Of a stretch of 64,000 bases of DNA, positions 45,116 to 57,214 are shown one piece after another (position 1 is the stretch's first letter; each line of letters begins with the position of its first letter). Origin of the DNA: Datura wrightii (Eukaryota > Streptophyta > Magnoliopsida > Solanales > Solanaceae). The notes beneath the pieces were generated by a model. The model was given only the letters and a program-made list of their open reading frames with translations, made no database searches and was not told where the DNA came from. The DNA lies in the NCBI GenBank assembly GCA_035772735.1, contig JASDFA010000019.1, positions 88,472,001 through 88,536,000 on the forward strand. The letters are read 5' to 3'. Both the position numbers and the translations under genes were made by a program.

Positions 45116-46240
45116 TGTAGGAGTTTGTCTTGTTGACTCATCGGATGGTGGTGTCGTTTTTCAAAATAGAACTAAATCATCCTTGGTGACTGATGTAAAA
45201 GCTAGACAAGACGAGGATCCTAGCTTGGTGAAGTTAAAGGAAGTCGTTCAGGAGCAGAAGGTAAAGGTCGTCTCCAAGGGGGGAGATGGTGTGCTTCGAT
45301 ATCAGGGTAGTTGGTGTGTTCGGGGTGTTGATGATTTGAGAGCTAGTTCAATTGCATGGAGTACCCTTGTCTATCTTATCTGACAGAGATATTCAGTTTA
45401 CCTCTTAGTTTTGGAGGTCATATCAAAAAGGACTGAGTACTCAAGTTAAGCTCAGCACAGCATTTCACCCACAAATGGATGGTCAAGCGGAGCAAACAAT
45501 TCATACTCTCGAAGATATGTTGAGAGCATGTATAATTGACTTCAAAGGTAGTTGGGATGATCATTTGCCTCTTATTGAGTTTGCATACAATAACAGCTAC
45601 CATTCCATCATTCAGATGGCTCTGTTTGAGGCTCTCTATAGGCGTAGATATAGATAACCTATTGGTTGGTGTGAAGTCGGTGAAGCTGCGATGATAGGAC
45701 CAAATTCAGTACATGAGGCCATGGAGAAAGTTCAACTCCTATGAGACAGATTGAAAACAGCTCAAAGCCCCTGAAATTCCTATGCCGATGTACAAAGGAG
45801 AGAACTTGAGTTCGAAGTGGATGATTGGGTGTTCCTGAAGGTGTCTTCATGAAGGGAGTGATGATGTTTGGAAAGAAAGGAAAACTTAGCCCTCTTTATG
45901 TTGGCCCCTACCGGATTGCGAAATGAGTTGGCAAGGTGGCATATGAATTGGAGTTTCCCTCAAAATTAGCCTCCGTGCATCCTATTTTCCATGTATCTCT
46001 CTAAAAGAAGTGTTTGGGTGATCCAGCTCTAGTTGTCCTGGTGGATAGTGTTGGTGTAAAAGACAACCTTAGTTATGAAGAGGTTCCGGTGGAAATACTA
46101 AGTTCAAAGGCTAGGAAACAAGGAGGTAGCTTCAGTTAAAGTTTTATGGAGAAATCAGCATGTTGAGTGAGCTATGTGGGAAGCCGAAGCAGATATGATG
46201 GCTAGATAGCCACATTTATTCTCTACCAGCTCGGTTCTAG
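45116..46240 (+). pseudogene. Pol remnant of D: RNase H tail and integrase
   Basis: It starts in the RNase H/integrase spacer (SLVTDVKARQDEDPSLVKLK, open 45183-45383), then jumps at about 45340 into the integrase core: the zinc domain and first catalytic Asp are deleted. ISDRDIQFTS (second Asp) is present, then HPQMDGQAEQTIHTLED with the Glu and LIEFAYNNSYHSIIQMALFE. The C-terminal part (FEVDDWVFLKVSS, HPIFHVSL) has several stops and frameshifts, and ends with the NQHVE-stop-AMWEAEADMMAR chromodomain relic (about 46200). Confidence 0.85.
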
Positions 46241-46454
46241 CTTGAGGCATCAGTTTTTGGCCCTAAAACCCCATTCTGTTACGTGTTCAATTTGTGTGCC
46301 CCGGTTTCTTTCATGTATATGGATGTATGTATGATTCATGAATTCAGTTCAGCCATGTAGTTTAAATCGAAGTTAGTCATTCCATTAGGTTTCAACCTAT
46401 ATGATCAGTATTTGTGAATAGTGATTGCATTTCTCTACTTTTCTATATGATTTT

Positions 46455-46491
46455 CAACATTCAAGTATGAATGTTCCCAAGGGGGAGATAT
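46455..46491 (+). other. Polypurine tract region of D
   Basis: ACATTCAAGTATGAATGTTC, then CCAAGGGGGAGATAT directly before the 3' LTR. Confidence 0.85.
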
Positions 46492-48734
46492 TTTTATATC
46501 CTGAAAGCTCAAAGATCGGACCCGGTAATGGAAATGGAGAAAACTGAATATTCTGCACCAGGTCATAGAACGAGCCATTCTGTGACCCGTGGGGGTAGAT
46601 CACGAGTCGTGAAGTGACTCGTGGTGAAGTACTAGACTTGAGTTGGAGGCTTGTCATTTGGGGTCAGCACGGGCATGACCATGAGTTGTGGTCAGGCCCC
46701 ACGACTCGTTGAGTCAGTCGTGGCTAAGGGAAAATTAAAAGGAGAAGTTTGTATAGCAGTGTACCCTAAGGTTGGACCCCACGAGTCGTGGTCAGCCACC
46801 ACGATTCATTGGGATGATCGTGGTCAGCATATTTATTTAAGGTTGGGCAGTTGGGCAGTAAGGACCATAACTGGTGACCCCGAATCGTGGTCACCAATAA
46901 TGACTCGTGTAGTGTCCCGTGATGAGTCCCCGGGAAATTTTGGCAGTGTACTCGATGATTGGTGGCCACGAGTCGTGACCTTGGACGATGATCGTCCAGT
47001 CCCTCGTTAGGACTGGTAGTCAGTTTTTAACTGTGAATTTATTAAGGGTATTGACGTCATTCCTAAGCCCTAGGTTCTTATATTACGTCATTTTAAGCTA
47101 TTTTCAGGGCGTATTAAAATAGGTTAAGTCATTCTAACCTATTCAAAACTCATACATGCAAAGTTCAAGGGTGTAGACGGTGATCAAGCATAAAACCCCA
47201 AGGTTCTTCATCAATTGTTCTTCAATTCCTCTTGGGCAAGTAAAGGAGTGATAGAATCCAAGTCTCTTAGATATGTCGGGTTATAAGTGGGTGAATTTGT
47301 TCACACTCATGCCCAATCTCTCCTAATTCATGAAATTCTATTTGAAAATCTTTTGGGGTTTTAATTCTTATGAAATACTAATGATCTATCTATGGGTTAA
47401 TATCTCTCATGTATCACATCATATTTTACGAATCATGGGAAGATTTTATAGCTAATTCGATTATGAATTTATTGTTATAAATTTCTACAAAATTATGCCC
47501 AATCCGGCATGTTCTATGATAAATCGAGTTATGAATCGAATTATGATTTTGCCTTGATTTTGATGTTCTTTAACACATCATGATTTATGATTTATGATAT
47601 GGATTTAATCAAATACTCATCATGAATTTGTGATTACTAAGTATATACATGTTTTACAAGTATGCATGGACTTCATGATTGATCGATTTATGACGTTGGC
47701 CGATTCATGGGCCCTTGATTCATGACTAAACATGTATTTAAATAGGGATCAACGATGTTAATGTTTATTTATCCATGAATCTCATGAATGATGTTTATGA
47801 TTTACATACGAGCCTAATGTGCATATTTTTGGGAGTAGTGTCTAGCACCGAGTAGCCCAGAGTTCAAAGGACTACGTCGGTTACTTATAACTACGTGCCA
47901 CCATAGGATCATATTGATATATTACAATGTTAATAGATCCCCTTTGTCGTGATATCACATAGTGCACGTCCCTTGCCTGGCAAGCCTGGAACGACTCTGC
48001 CCACTTGAGTGAGATAGTTGGGGCATCATATAAGGCTCTACCATGATGGTGTCAGTTTATGACGAGTCCTCCCAGTGTTCCTCATTCATTATGCATGAAT
48101 ATGATTATGTACTTGGCTCAGTTATGTTTGATGAAGCTTTCTCTTAAAATTATGAAAATGATTGATTTATAAATGTTTGAAAACCTTGAGACTTATATTC
48201 CATTATGATATTTATATTATGACCATGTTGTCCTACTCTTATGAACTTTTGTGTATTTTAAATGTCCGCTTTACTTCCTTGCATACTCGATACATTCCAC
48301 GTACTGACCGTATACTTTATGTTGTATCATTTTTTGATACAGGCTCTGACCTTCAGATGTAGCACCGTCATTAGCTCATTTCCTAGAGTTAGTATCCAAT
48401 TCAGTGGTGAGTCCTCATCTCCCGAGGACTAGTTGATATTAGTTATCTTTTATGTTCAGTTTTCCAAACTTGTCGAGTTAGTCGGGGGTGTTGTCCCATC
48501 AACCCATCAAATATGTTTGAGGATTTCAGACTATATGTAGTATTCAGCTGTCATGTATGAAGTGCACTTTGTTTTCTATGTTATTTCATGATTATTCTTC
48601 TGTTATGTTATTATGTTGAGTATTCCGCTTTATTTGATTGAGTTAGATGTATGTTCACTCCATAGGTCTACTTGAAGTCTCTAGGGGCTCCTTGTCCCGT
48701 GTTGTGATTCGGGTCCCATGTTCGGGTCGTGACA
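46492..48734 (+). repeat. D 3' LTR
   Basis: It starts TTTTATATCCTG (TG and CCC worn) and ends TCGGGTCGTGACA. It is co-linear with the 5' LTR: palindrome cluster 46560-47005, hairpin TGTATCA-TTTTT-TGATACA 48323-48341. The first hairpin arm set is intact here although one base differs in the 5' copy. Confidence 0.92.
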
Positions 48735-49625
48735 TCTTTTTAAAAGTCAGTAGGTTTGCAGGTCGAGCTGAGTACAGTTTTTCATAATCAAACTAAAGGA
48801 CAGTCTGAACGTGCTCTTAAGCACTAGCACTAAGTTACTTACAGAATCTAAGATCTCTCTCGACAGGGAGAACTTCTCTTATTATGAAATTTCAAGTGAG
48901 AATTCCAGTTCCGCTTGTTCCCAGCTATTGCATCTTCCCTGCCACACTTCCTCGCTTAGAGATTGTGCTATTTTAGTGGTCAATGGGATAATTACAATCG
49001 AGTATACAGATGGTGTTGTTTGAGGCTTTATATGTTCATTGGTGTCGTTCACCAGTTGGATGGTTTGAACCTAGAAAAGCACAATTATTAGGTCTAGATT
49101 TAGTTTAGCAAAGCCTTGGAGAAAGTTGTATTGATACGAGAATGACTTAAGACAACACAAAGCAGACAAAAGACCTATGCAGATAAGAAAGTCCTCAATA
49201 TGGAGTTTATGATGGGTGAGAAAGTCTTTCTAAAGGTTTCCCCTATGAAAGGAGTTATGAGATTTGGCTGGAAAGGTAAATTAAGTACTAGATACATCAG
49301 TCTTTATGAGATTTAGGATCAAAAAGGGGTTGTTGGCATACAGACTTGCTCTCCCTTCGAGATTGTTCGATATTCATCCTGTGTTTCACCTGTCCGTACT
49401 TAGACGATATGTTTATGATGATAGTCAAAATCCACCCAGAGGATGTGGATCTTGATGAAAATTTGACTTATAAGAAAGGTCCAATATCTATTATTGAGAG
49501 GCAAGTGCAACAATTGAGGTCGAATAAGGCAGCTTTAGTCAAAGTGTTATGGCGGGATCACCCAAACGAGGAGGCTACTTTGGAGAACGAGACGGACATG
49601 TGGGATAGATATCCTCTCACCTAGA
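48735..49625 (+). pseudogene. Integrase of F, C-terminal part and chromodomain-like end
   Basis: It resumes the core after D: LSTVFHNQTKGQSERAL-type codons in a broken frame, a scrambled stretch (about 48830-48960), then QMVLFEALYVHWCRSPVGWF, KKGLLAYRLALP and HPVFHLSVLRRYVYDD with a frameshift. The final open part (49346-49624) holds PEDVDLDENLTYKKG, ISIIERQVQQLRSNKA, VKVLWRDHPNEEATLENETD and ends at TAG 49623. This is the chromodomain-like C-terminus typical of plant chromoviruses. At least five stops inactivate the gene. Confidence 0.85.
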
Positions 49626-49673
49626 TGGCACTATAGATATGATTCTAGACTAGTTCAACGATGAATGTTATTT

Positions 49674-49687
49674 TAAGAAGGGGAGAA
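49674..49687 (+). other. Polypurine tract of F
   Basis: AGAAGGGGAGAA immediately before TGTAATAACCC. It is preceded by CAACGATGAATGTTATTTTA, the counterpart of the GAGGACGAATG motif in A and C. Confidence 0.85.
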
Positions 49688-51390
49688 TGTAATAACCCAA
49701 TTTTTAATTAAGGGTTATTTTGTAATTTAATCAAAAAAATTAGGGTTAAAATAAAATACTAAAAAACTAATCTAGAAGTTCAAAAAAAAAGGTCGGTACG
49801 CTGCTGTAGTGCAGAAACATAAATGGCAAAAGTAGAAAGAAAGAAAGCAGTAGTAGAAGAAAAGAAAATAAAGGGAGAAAAAGAGAGAAAAATAGAAGAG
49901 AAAGATAGAAATTTTCTATCCAAATCATTAAGGTAATAATCCTAATCTTTTTATTGAGTTTATTATGCGCTTATATTAAAATTTTATGATAGAAATATAG
50001 GAAAATTTTGAAGAATTGAGAAAGTTTAACCCTAGGGTTCTTCAACCCAAATCATCAATTTGAAAGAGCAAATATTATCAAAATTTAATTTTTATTAATA
50101 ATTTTAGAATCTTCTCATCGAGGAGAATCTGTTGATGGTCATGGTTTGGGAATTCTACCCCATTGATCAGAGTTGACTTTTTAGTCAAACTATTGACCGC
50201 AACTTTGAATTTTGTTAAAAATTAAGAAAACATCTACTGAAGAGATTTTGACCATTCTAAACCCATTTTTGTATACTTTGAGGTGATCCGGAGGCCCCAG
50301 AGCATAGTTTTGAATTATTGAAAAGTGTGCTTGAGTTGTGAATTCAAGGTAAGTGAGACTTCAAACTTTGGTGCTTACTTTTCAAATCTACTTTAAATGT
50401 GTATTTTTTTCGGCCTGGTCCATGTGTTAGGACAAGCATATAGTTGGTAGCACCGATGGTCTTTGACTAGTCGCATATAGGTTACTTTGAGAAGAATATT
50501 AAAATTTATGTAATAATTAATTATGGTGTGGTCTTGAACAAAGGCATTGGGGTGTTGGATATCCTTCCTTTGCTGCCATGATATAGTTAGTAGGGGCATA
50601 CATGCGCTGTCGTAATATGTTAGGAGTCTTGTACATGCTGTCGTAGTACACTTTTGGGGCATTATATATGTTATCGAGGCCAAGTCAGGGAGATAGATGA
50701 ATCTCCTTCACTGTCATATGACAAGTCCTGAATGTGAATTTTGTTGATTAATTGTGTTGAGATATATAGTGTTCTTGTTGAATATGTGTTTGGACTTTAT
50801 TCAGTATTACATGATAAAAAAATATATTTTTGCATATTCTTTATGTTTCTGTTGTGTGGTTGTATTTTCAAACACTTGTTCCAGGGGTATTAATATGGAA
50901 GATCGAGGTTCTTACTGAGTTATATTTATATATAGCTCACTCCTTACCTACATGTCTATGCAGATACTGTTGTAGAGGGTGAGACTAGTGGTTGACGAGT
51001 CCATTCGCATAGATTTTGTTGCTGAGGTGAGCCTTCTTATTGATTCATGGAGGCTCTCATTTCTGCTTTATCTATTTCATAGCATATATTTTCTTTCTTG
51101 GAGTTAGCATACCCGATAGCTAAACTCACGTAACTCTATTAGATATTTCATGATTGTAGTGTGGGCTTTGGGCTAGAGTTATATTACTTAAATGGTTGTT
51201 TATTTTCTTATATGTTGAAATATGATTTTGGTTGGATAATTACTTCATTTTTATGACTATTGATGCATTTGGAGTTGCATATATTTTATCCCAGTACTTA
51301 TAAGAAAAGTTGTGTATGGAGAACTGGTTCACCTAGAAGGTGGTGTTTGCAGGTGCTAGTTACGTCTAAAAGGTATTTTGAGATGTGACA
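49688..51390 (+). repeat. F 3' LTR
   Basis: It starts TGTAATAACCCAATTTTT and ends GAGATGTGACA, about 1.7 kb. An A/G-rich tract at about 49790-49910 probably belongs to the transcript leader. It lacks the palindrome cluster of the other families. No second copy is in the window, so the right end rests on the TGACA terminus and the change of sequence at 51391. Confidence 0.75.
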
Positions 51391-51967
51391 AATCTGTATT
51401 ATATCATATTTTGGCAGGGTGTCATAGAGGAAAAATTTATTCCTTCAAAGAAACACCACACGATCCTTCATGTACATGATATATATCATATACTAACATG
51501 GTATCATAGAGGATGGTTCATTTCTTTGAAAAAAGGGATAGGTTCGTTTCTTCAAGAAAGAGATCAGCCATCTATGGTACCACCCTGGTATTATCATATA
51601 CTGACATGGTATCATAGATGATATTCATTATATTCCTTCAAAAGATACTCCTCAGTCCTCTGTGATACCCACATGGTATGTATCTATATTGACAGGGTAC
51701 CATAGATGACATATTCATTTCTTCAAAAATAATAATATTTCTATGCTACTCACATGGTATATATAATATACTGACATGGTATCACAAGGATTGGTTTATT
51801 CCTTCAAATAAAACACTCATCAATCTTCTATAATACCCACATGATATATATCATATAATGACATAGTATAATAGTGGATTGGTTAATTCCTTCAAAAAGA
51901 AAAATATTAGTCCTATATGATACCAATCTGGTATGCATCATATACTGGTATAGTAGCCTAATTATTT
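51391..51967. repeat. Tandem array of ~80-100-bp units with internal inverted repeats
   Basis: Six imperfect units share ATACTGACATGGTATCATAG near the start (landmarks at about 51407, 51498, 51600, 51693, 51773 and 51858), then TTCATTCCTTCAAAA, then the complementary phrase CTNTATGATACCCACATGG. Each unit can therefore fold back on itself (GGTATCATAGAGG against CCTCTATGATACC). No gene is seen here. It may be the worn edge of a mobile element or a satellite seed. Confidence 0.75.
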
Positions 51968-52008
51968 AATTTTTTTATATGTTTCTTAGTCTAAAAATAG
52001 TTAAATAC
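51968..52008. other. Short AT-rich spacer
   Basis: Between the tandem array and the probable copia LTR start. Nothing recognisable. Confidence 0.4.
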
Positions 52009-52816
52009 TGTAGGCATAGTAGGATTCATGTTCATTTAGTTTTGATGATTGACTAAGTGAACCAGGTTCACTACTATTTATCTCAGTGTATGCTCTGACT
52101 ATAAACTAGGTTCACCTATATTCCACGAGTGGAAGCCGGGAATGAAACATGAAGCAGATAAAAAAATAATGGAGCAGACTTTGAGTCCAAGTAGAAATCA
52201 CTAGCATAGCAACTCAAAAGGAAAGAAAAGAAGAGTTTCCTTCTAGGACTCACTGTCCTAGTAGAACAAGACAAAGATTCAACAAATTATTCTAGGGTAG
52301 AAAAATCTATCCTATGAATATGAAAGAATGCATGAAAGAAGGGTTAGCAATTGAAATTGAAAGAAAGTCAATACCGTAAAACAATAGCCATCAAAGCACA
52401 GGAAGAACTTAATCAGATCTAAGTTGAAACAGGTTTAGTAGTGTCAGGATTGTTCGAGTCTATAAGGTGTCTTGAACGATTAATTGTCTACAAGGTTAAT
52501 TGTTGCCTGGTTACTAGAAGGTAAGACTAGAGTAGTTAGTGTTGATGGTGTTCATCAGTTGGAGTAAACCGGTTTAGCTAAGGTACTATAGTTTGTGACT
52601 TTGATTATCGAGTTGTAATCTAAAACTTCTCTTGTTTGATTAGTGAAGTTGATTACAAATCCTATTCATTAGGTCATGGCTTTTACTCCTTGAGAAAGGA
52701 GGTTTTTCATGTTATATCATTGTTCTAATTACACCTGAACAGTTTCTGTTAGATACCTGAATTAGGTTCAGTTCATTAGAACAACTTTTGTAGCAAGTAG
52801 GTGATAAATAATTTCA
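52009..52816 (+). repeat. Probable 5' LTR of a Ty1/copia element
   Basis: The right end is well supported: AATAATTTCA, then ATT and the primer site. The left end at TGTAGGCATAG is a guess from the TG start. The sequence contains CTAAGTGAACCAGGTTCACT and GAACAACTTTTGTAGCAAGTAGGTG, phrases like those in Tork/SIRE-type copia LTRs (from memory). No partner LTR is in the window. Confidence 0.6.
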
Positions 52817-52818
52817 AT

Positions 52819-52830
52819 TGGTATCAGAGC
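52819..52830 (+). other. Primer binding site of the copia element (tRNA-iMet)
   Basis: Exact TGGTATCAGAGC, two bases after the LTR end, embedded in CAATTGGTATCAGAGCAGAT. Confidence 0.92.
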
Positions 52831-52849
52831 AGATTTTTCAACATAAGGT

Positions 52850-53559
52850 TAATTCCTTGAAAAATCTATAAATATTTGCACCACCAATTGCACAAGAAGG
52901 TCAATCAACCACCAGCACACCTCTCTTTAATGACACTATCATGGGTGGTGGAAGAACAAGACGATGGATTTCCTTATTGGTGAGGCTCACGGCCTTGGGA
53001 ATATTGTCCGTATGGACCTACTATACCATGAATCTCGGAGAAGATGAGAGGACTCAAGTTCCCAAAGAAAGACTAGAATACGATAAAAAAGAAAAACTGG
53101 CAGTTTAAATTAATGCAAAAGTTAACCATATCCTAATTTGCGGAATTGGACCTGATGAGTATAATAGGATTTCCTCATACAATAGTGAAATCTGGGATGC
53201 TCTACAAACTGCCCATCAGGGAATGAATTAGGTCAAGAAATTTAAGATAGACATGTTAAACAGACAATATGAGTCGTTTAGAATGAAAGATGGAGAATCT
53301 ATTCATGATATGCATATCAGGTTTGCCTCAATTATAATCAAAATATACTCGCTTGGTGAAACCATTCCCACAAGTAAGGCTTTCATAACATTACTCAATG
53401 TGCTACTAGAATAATCGAAAATCAAAGTTGAAGCAATCTCTAAAGCACGTGACTTGGACACTATATCTATAGATGATTTGATAGGAAATCTGAAGTCCTG
53501 TAAACTCAAAAAACCACAAGAATGAGAAATGGTTGTAACCAAGAAAGAGAAGAACCTGG
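52850..53559 (+). pseudogene. gag of a Ty1/copia element, N-terminal part
   Basis: A worn start (MDFLIGEAHGLG in one frame) is followed by TMNLGEDERTQVPKERLEYD, then a TAA and NHILICGIGPDEYNRISSYN, EIWDALQTAHQG and KIDMLNRQYESFRMKDGESI. This is the copia-type Gag (UBN2-like) domain. HDMHIRFASIIIKIYSLGET and a stop near 53413 follow. It ends within the capsid at MVVTKKEKNLV because a solo LTR is inserted. The zinc knuckle and pol are not in the window. Several stops and one frameshift make it non-functional. Confidence 0.85.
53555..53559 (+). other. Left target-site duplication of the solo LTR (CCTGG)
   Basis: CCTGG before the LTR and CCTAG after it (56021-56025), one mismatch. Confidence 0.75.
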
Positions 53560-56020
53560 TGTCACGACCCGAACGGAGGGCCTAGATCGCAACACGAGAC
53601 AAGGAGCCCCGAGGGACCCTAAGTCGACCCATGGCATAGGCATACATCTAACTCAATAAAGAACTGAATAACCATCAATACAATCATACTGGAAGTCTAA
53701 CTTGAATATAAAATCAGAATATAAATCCGAAGATGAATACATACATATGTCTGAATATCCTCTAAACATGACGAGTTGAAGGGACAAGACCCCAACTAAC
53801 TCAACAAGCTGAAAACTGAAGTACATAAAGAAAATATAGATAGTCTGGTCCTCGGAAGCTGAGGACTCACCAATAGGCAGATGCTAACTCCGATGAACTA
53901 TCTAAGAGCGAGGCTGAACCTGAGAGCCGGGTCCTGTATCATGAAACAATACAGCATAGAAAGTATGCGGTCAGTACGTGAAATGTACCGAGTATGCAAG
54001 GTAAGTAAAACCGCTAAAGTAAGAAAAATCTTTTTAAAACACAATGCATTAATTAAACATAAACATCAGTAGATTGAGAGTAAGGCTTACATGCATTCTT
54101 TCTGAAATCATGATCTTGTCATAACATGATAATACATAACTTTATAACATCAAACTGACTCGAATGACTCAAAGCTGATATATGACATTTATAGAAAAGT
54201 TGAACATTGAGTCAAACCTTTCTTTTAGAACATGCATGTATAAAATAATAACCATGAGTAATGAATATGCAAATCTGAATTGTATAGACAATGGGAGACT
54301 CATCATTTAACCGACATACCACGATAGAGCTTATGTGGTCCTGACTGTCACACTCAAGTGGGCGGAGCCATCCAAAACCTTATCAGGGCTAAGGACGCTA
54401 CCATGATATCGATATCAATATGAAGGCCCATTCGAGCAAGGGGAAGCTCACAAGGGAGGTCCCAAGTCATATATTAGTATCAACCTACGTTGGCGCGTAG
54501 TTCTGGGGCATAGGGTGATCGACCCTTAGCCCGATCAGTGCTAGACTCTCTCCCAAAAATATGCAAATGCTCTACATCGTATATAACGAAGCTCAACATC
54601 ATCTACCGACAAATATCAATGATCAAATTCATCTCAAATACGAAATCATGCATATGAGAAACTTTAGTTCAAAACATACCACAAGCTGAAAACGTACATG
54701 GGAGCCTTTTTGCTCCAAAAATCATGTGGTAAGCTATGCATAGGAAGACTTAACTCAAAACATACCAGAAGCTAGAATATAAAATTTTGGAGTCTTTGCT
54801 CCAAAATAATGTGGTAAGCTTAGTTCGGGCAAAAAAATCTTCATTTAAACTTAACATGTGGGCATTGCCCAAAGCTTTATCATACATAGAAATACTCAAT
54901 TCTCCTCGAAAAAGTAATTATAGATATGGGTAGCTTCAAATCATGCTTTCCATCATACTATCTCATCATTATCACATTTGCTTCACAAATCTCACTTTTC
55001 ATAATCATATCATCAATGGGCTTCCACACTCATAAGGCTAGAAATATAGTTTTATTTGAAATCATTATAAAATCAGCTCATGCTTCACAATTCCATAATA
55101 AAATCATAATCAATGCATTCCCATGTAAAGAAATTAAAGATTCATGCATTTGGGTAGAAACCCCATACTTGATCATAAGGAAATTCTCATATTTTGATAG
55201 AAATTGGGCATGGGTGTGAAGAGGATACCCACTCATAATACTACATACCTGGAAGGGATTGATTCTACCACTTCTCTGATTTCCTAAGAAGGATTTGAAT
55301 GAAAACCTTGAAGCATTGCTCTAGATCACCTCTTCAACCTCCCAAGCTTGCATGCATGGAAGGAATTAACTTAGAATAGGTTTTCCCCTCTTAAAACCCA
55401 CTAAAACAAGTCTTAAACAACGTAGTATAGGCCTTACGAACTTAGGAATTACGAAAGGGCCCTTACTAAATTCGTAGGAAATTACTGCCAGGTGGTCCTA
55501 ACAGACGACCTGACGAGTTGTCACTAGAGCAAACGATTTGTTACCAGGCCCGTCAAGTACACTGCCTCGTCTGATCTCCGGGCTCATAGCGGTTAACATG
55601 ATGATTCATTAGGGTGATCACGACTTGTGGTCACCAGTCGTTAAGTACACTGCCTCAATCTCATACTTTGAACTTCCAAGCCTACCAATGACTCAACCCC
55701 ACGAATCATAAGGCTGACAACGACTCGTGGGGACTCCCGTCAGGTACACTACACCTATTTCTTTTTCCCAATCATTTTTCCTTCCCACAGCTGACCCAAC
55801 GACTCGTGGGTCCTAACCACGAGTCATTGCCTCGCCCATGGGGTCTCAACTCTCTAGGACTTCTTCTCATCACTCAGGCCTCCCCGACGAGTCACCTAAC
55901 GACTCATGGGCTATCCTCACGAGTCGTAAGATGAATCGTTCTATGACTGCAACCACTATTGTTTTTTACCTTTCCTTGTTCAATTCCCGGGTTTGACCTT
56001 TGAGCTCCCGAGGTATAATA
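53560..56020 (-). repeat. Solo LTR, C/D-related, minus strand
   Basis: On the plus strand it runs from TGTCACGACCC to GAGGTATAATA; on the minus strand this is a complete LTR (start worn TATTATACC, end GGGTCGTGACA). It matches C (GTGGGCATTGCCCAAAG, the CTTGTGGTATG region) and D (GAGCTCAAAGGTCAAACCCG). Palindrome cluster at 55500-55930, hairpin TGTATCATGAAACAATACA at 53935-53953. No interior flanks it and a near-perfect duplication does, so it arose by LTR-LTR recombination that removed the rest. Confidence 0.85.
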
Positions 56021-56025
56021 CCTAG
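56021..56025 (+). other. Right target-site duplication of the solo LTR (CCTAG)
   Basis: Counterpart of 53555-53559. Only TTCT separates it from the next inserted LTR end. Confidence 0.75.
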
Positions 56026-56029
56026 TTCT

Positions 56030-56227
56030 TGTCACGACCTGAACGGAGGCCCGATTCGTAAATACGGGACAAGAAACCCCGAGAGGTCCCAAGTCAACCA
56101 TGGAATAATCATACCTAACTTCATTCACATTAAGCAGAAGACTAAACATAAAACATAGCGGAAACGTAAACGTGACATAGCATATCATGACATACGAAAT
56201 CACTAGACATACACAAGCTGAGTACTA
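56030..56227 (-). repeat. End of a second C/B-related LTR, minus strand, truncated
   Basis: Plus strand TGTCACGACCTGAACGGAGG and onward is the reverse complement of an LTR 3' end (CATGGTTGACTTGGGACCTC, TCGGGGTTTCTTGTCCC). It stops at about 56227, where the Athila-like LTR begins. That element probably inserted into it; the remainder would lie beyond base 64000. Confidence 0.75.
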
Positions 56228-57172
56228 TGTTCGCGCTCTGCTGCTCGGTATATATTATACACCGACACGCAAGTGTACGTGGTCAAACAAGTAATAAAGT
56301 GGCTAAGTAGCCAAGTATCGATCCAAGGAGGCTGCTCTAGATATGCAAAACTGCCTAGTTTACTATATCTCTATTCTATTTCTAACTATGTTAACAACAA
56401 TCCAACCAAGATTTGAGTAAGTTTTGTTTCTAAACTAATTATCTACTAAAATTGATAACTACTATTTACGTTGAGTTTAGACAATGGATATGCACATGCC
56501 AAGGTTAAGAACGAGTAATGAACTTGATAATCATGATAATTTGGTCATCTTCTTCTTCATATTGCTAGCCAAGAACGTTTGCCTAGAAATTAAAACTTCC
56601 GTATTTAATTTCACTTTAGCTTCATAAACCATTCGTCTACATTTCTGTGATCAAATGCAATTTATGACCTAACACTACAATTCTGGTTCCTAAATTGACT
56701 AATACGGCTTTCAAGTATATTTCTATCAAGAAAGCACATCAAAACCCAATTTTCCCAAATCAAGTTAAGAACAATACCCTATTAATTCACAACTTTCCAA
56801 TTTCATGCTCTCTCGAGTGAAATTGGACTTTTTAGATATACATTAATGGTGGCCAATTAAGAATGTAATAAGCACAAGAATTAATAGAACAACATACAAG
56901 AAGAAGAAGAAACCATATCAGTTATTACCAACATTCATTTCACAAGTTCAAAACCTCAGCAAGAGAGGAATTAGCCACTCATTCTTGGATTAATCATCCT
57001 AGAATGAGTGTGAATCATGCATACAATTGAAGGAAAGAAGAAGGGAAGAGAAGAAAACTCTTATCTTTTCTATTCTTCAACTGCCACAAAACCACGTTCC
57101 TGCTCCCACTTCTGAACTCAGGCTAAAAAACTAAAACTAAAAAAACCTCCCTTAAAAATAACCTAAGTGTGC

Positions 57173-57180
57173 TATTTATA
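57173..57180 (-). promoter_or_regulatory. TATA box of the Athila-like LTR
   Basis: Minus strand CTAGTATAAATAGCACAC, about 34 bp downstream of the 40-bp inverted module in element direction. Confidence 0.65.
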
Positions 57181-57214
57181 CTAGTGGGAAATTTTTCCCG
57201 GAATAACAAGCAAC

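Larger units (their letters stand above)
41402..48734 (+). mobile_element. Element D: internally deleted Tekay-like retrotransposon
   Basis: 5' LTR 41402-43622, exact primer site, partial gag with two zinc-knuckle pairs, a foreign LTR-like insert (about 44560-45115), an integrase remnant, PPT, and 3' LTR 46492-48734. The interior is only 2.87 kb and lacks capsid, protease, RT and most of RNase H. Near-perfect duplication (CCTTT/TCTTT) in the F integrase. It must have moved using proteins of a related element, or been deleted after insertion. Confidence 0.9.
40785..51390 (+). mobile_element. Element F: right half of another Ty3/gypsy chromovirus, split by D
   Basis: It starts in the RNase H/integrase spacer directly after the E 3' LTR, is broken at 41401 by element D, resumes at 48735 and ends with PPT and a 1.7-kb 3' LTR (49688-51390). 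Its LTR (TGTAATAACCCAATTTTTAA...) is unlike those of A-E, and its integrase end (KKGPISIIERQVQQLRSNKA, LWRDHPNEEATLE) belongs to a different chromovirus lineage or subfamily. The left half (LTR, gag, RT) is absent from the window. Confidence 0.85.

Noticed and set aside
54926..55219. 97-codon plus-strand ORF
   Set aside because: It lies within the minus-strand solo LTR and its counterparts in the C LTRs are not open.
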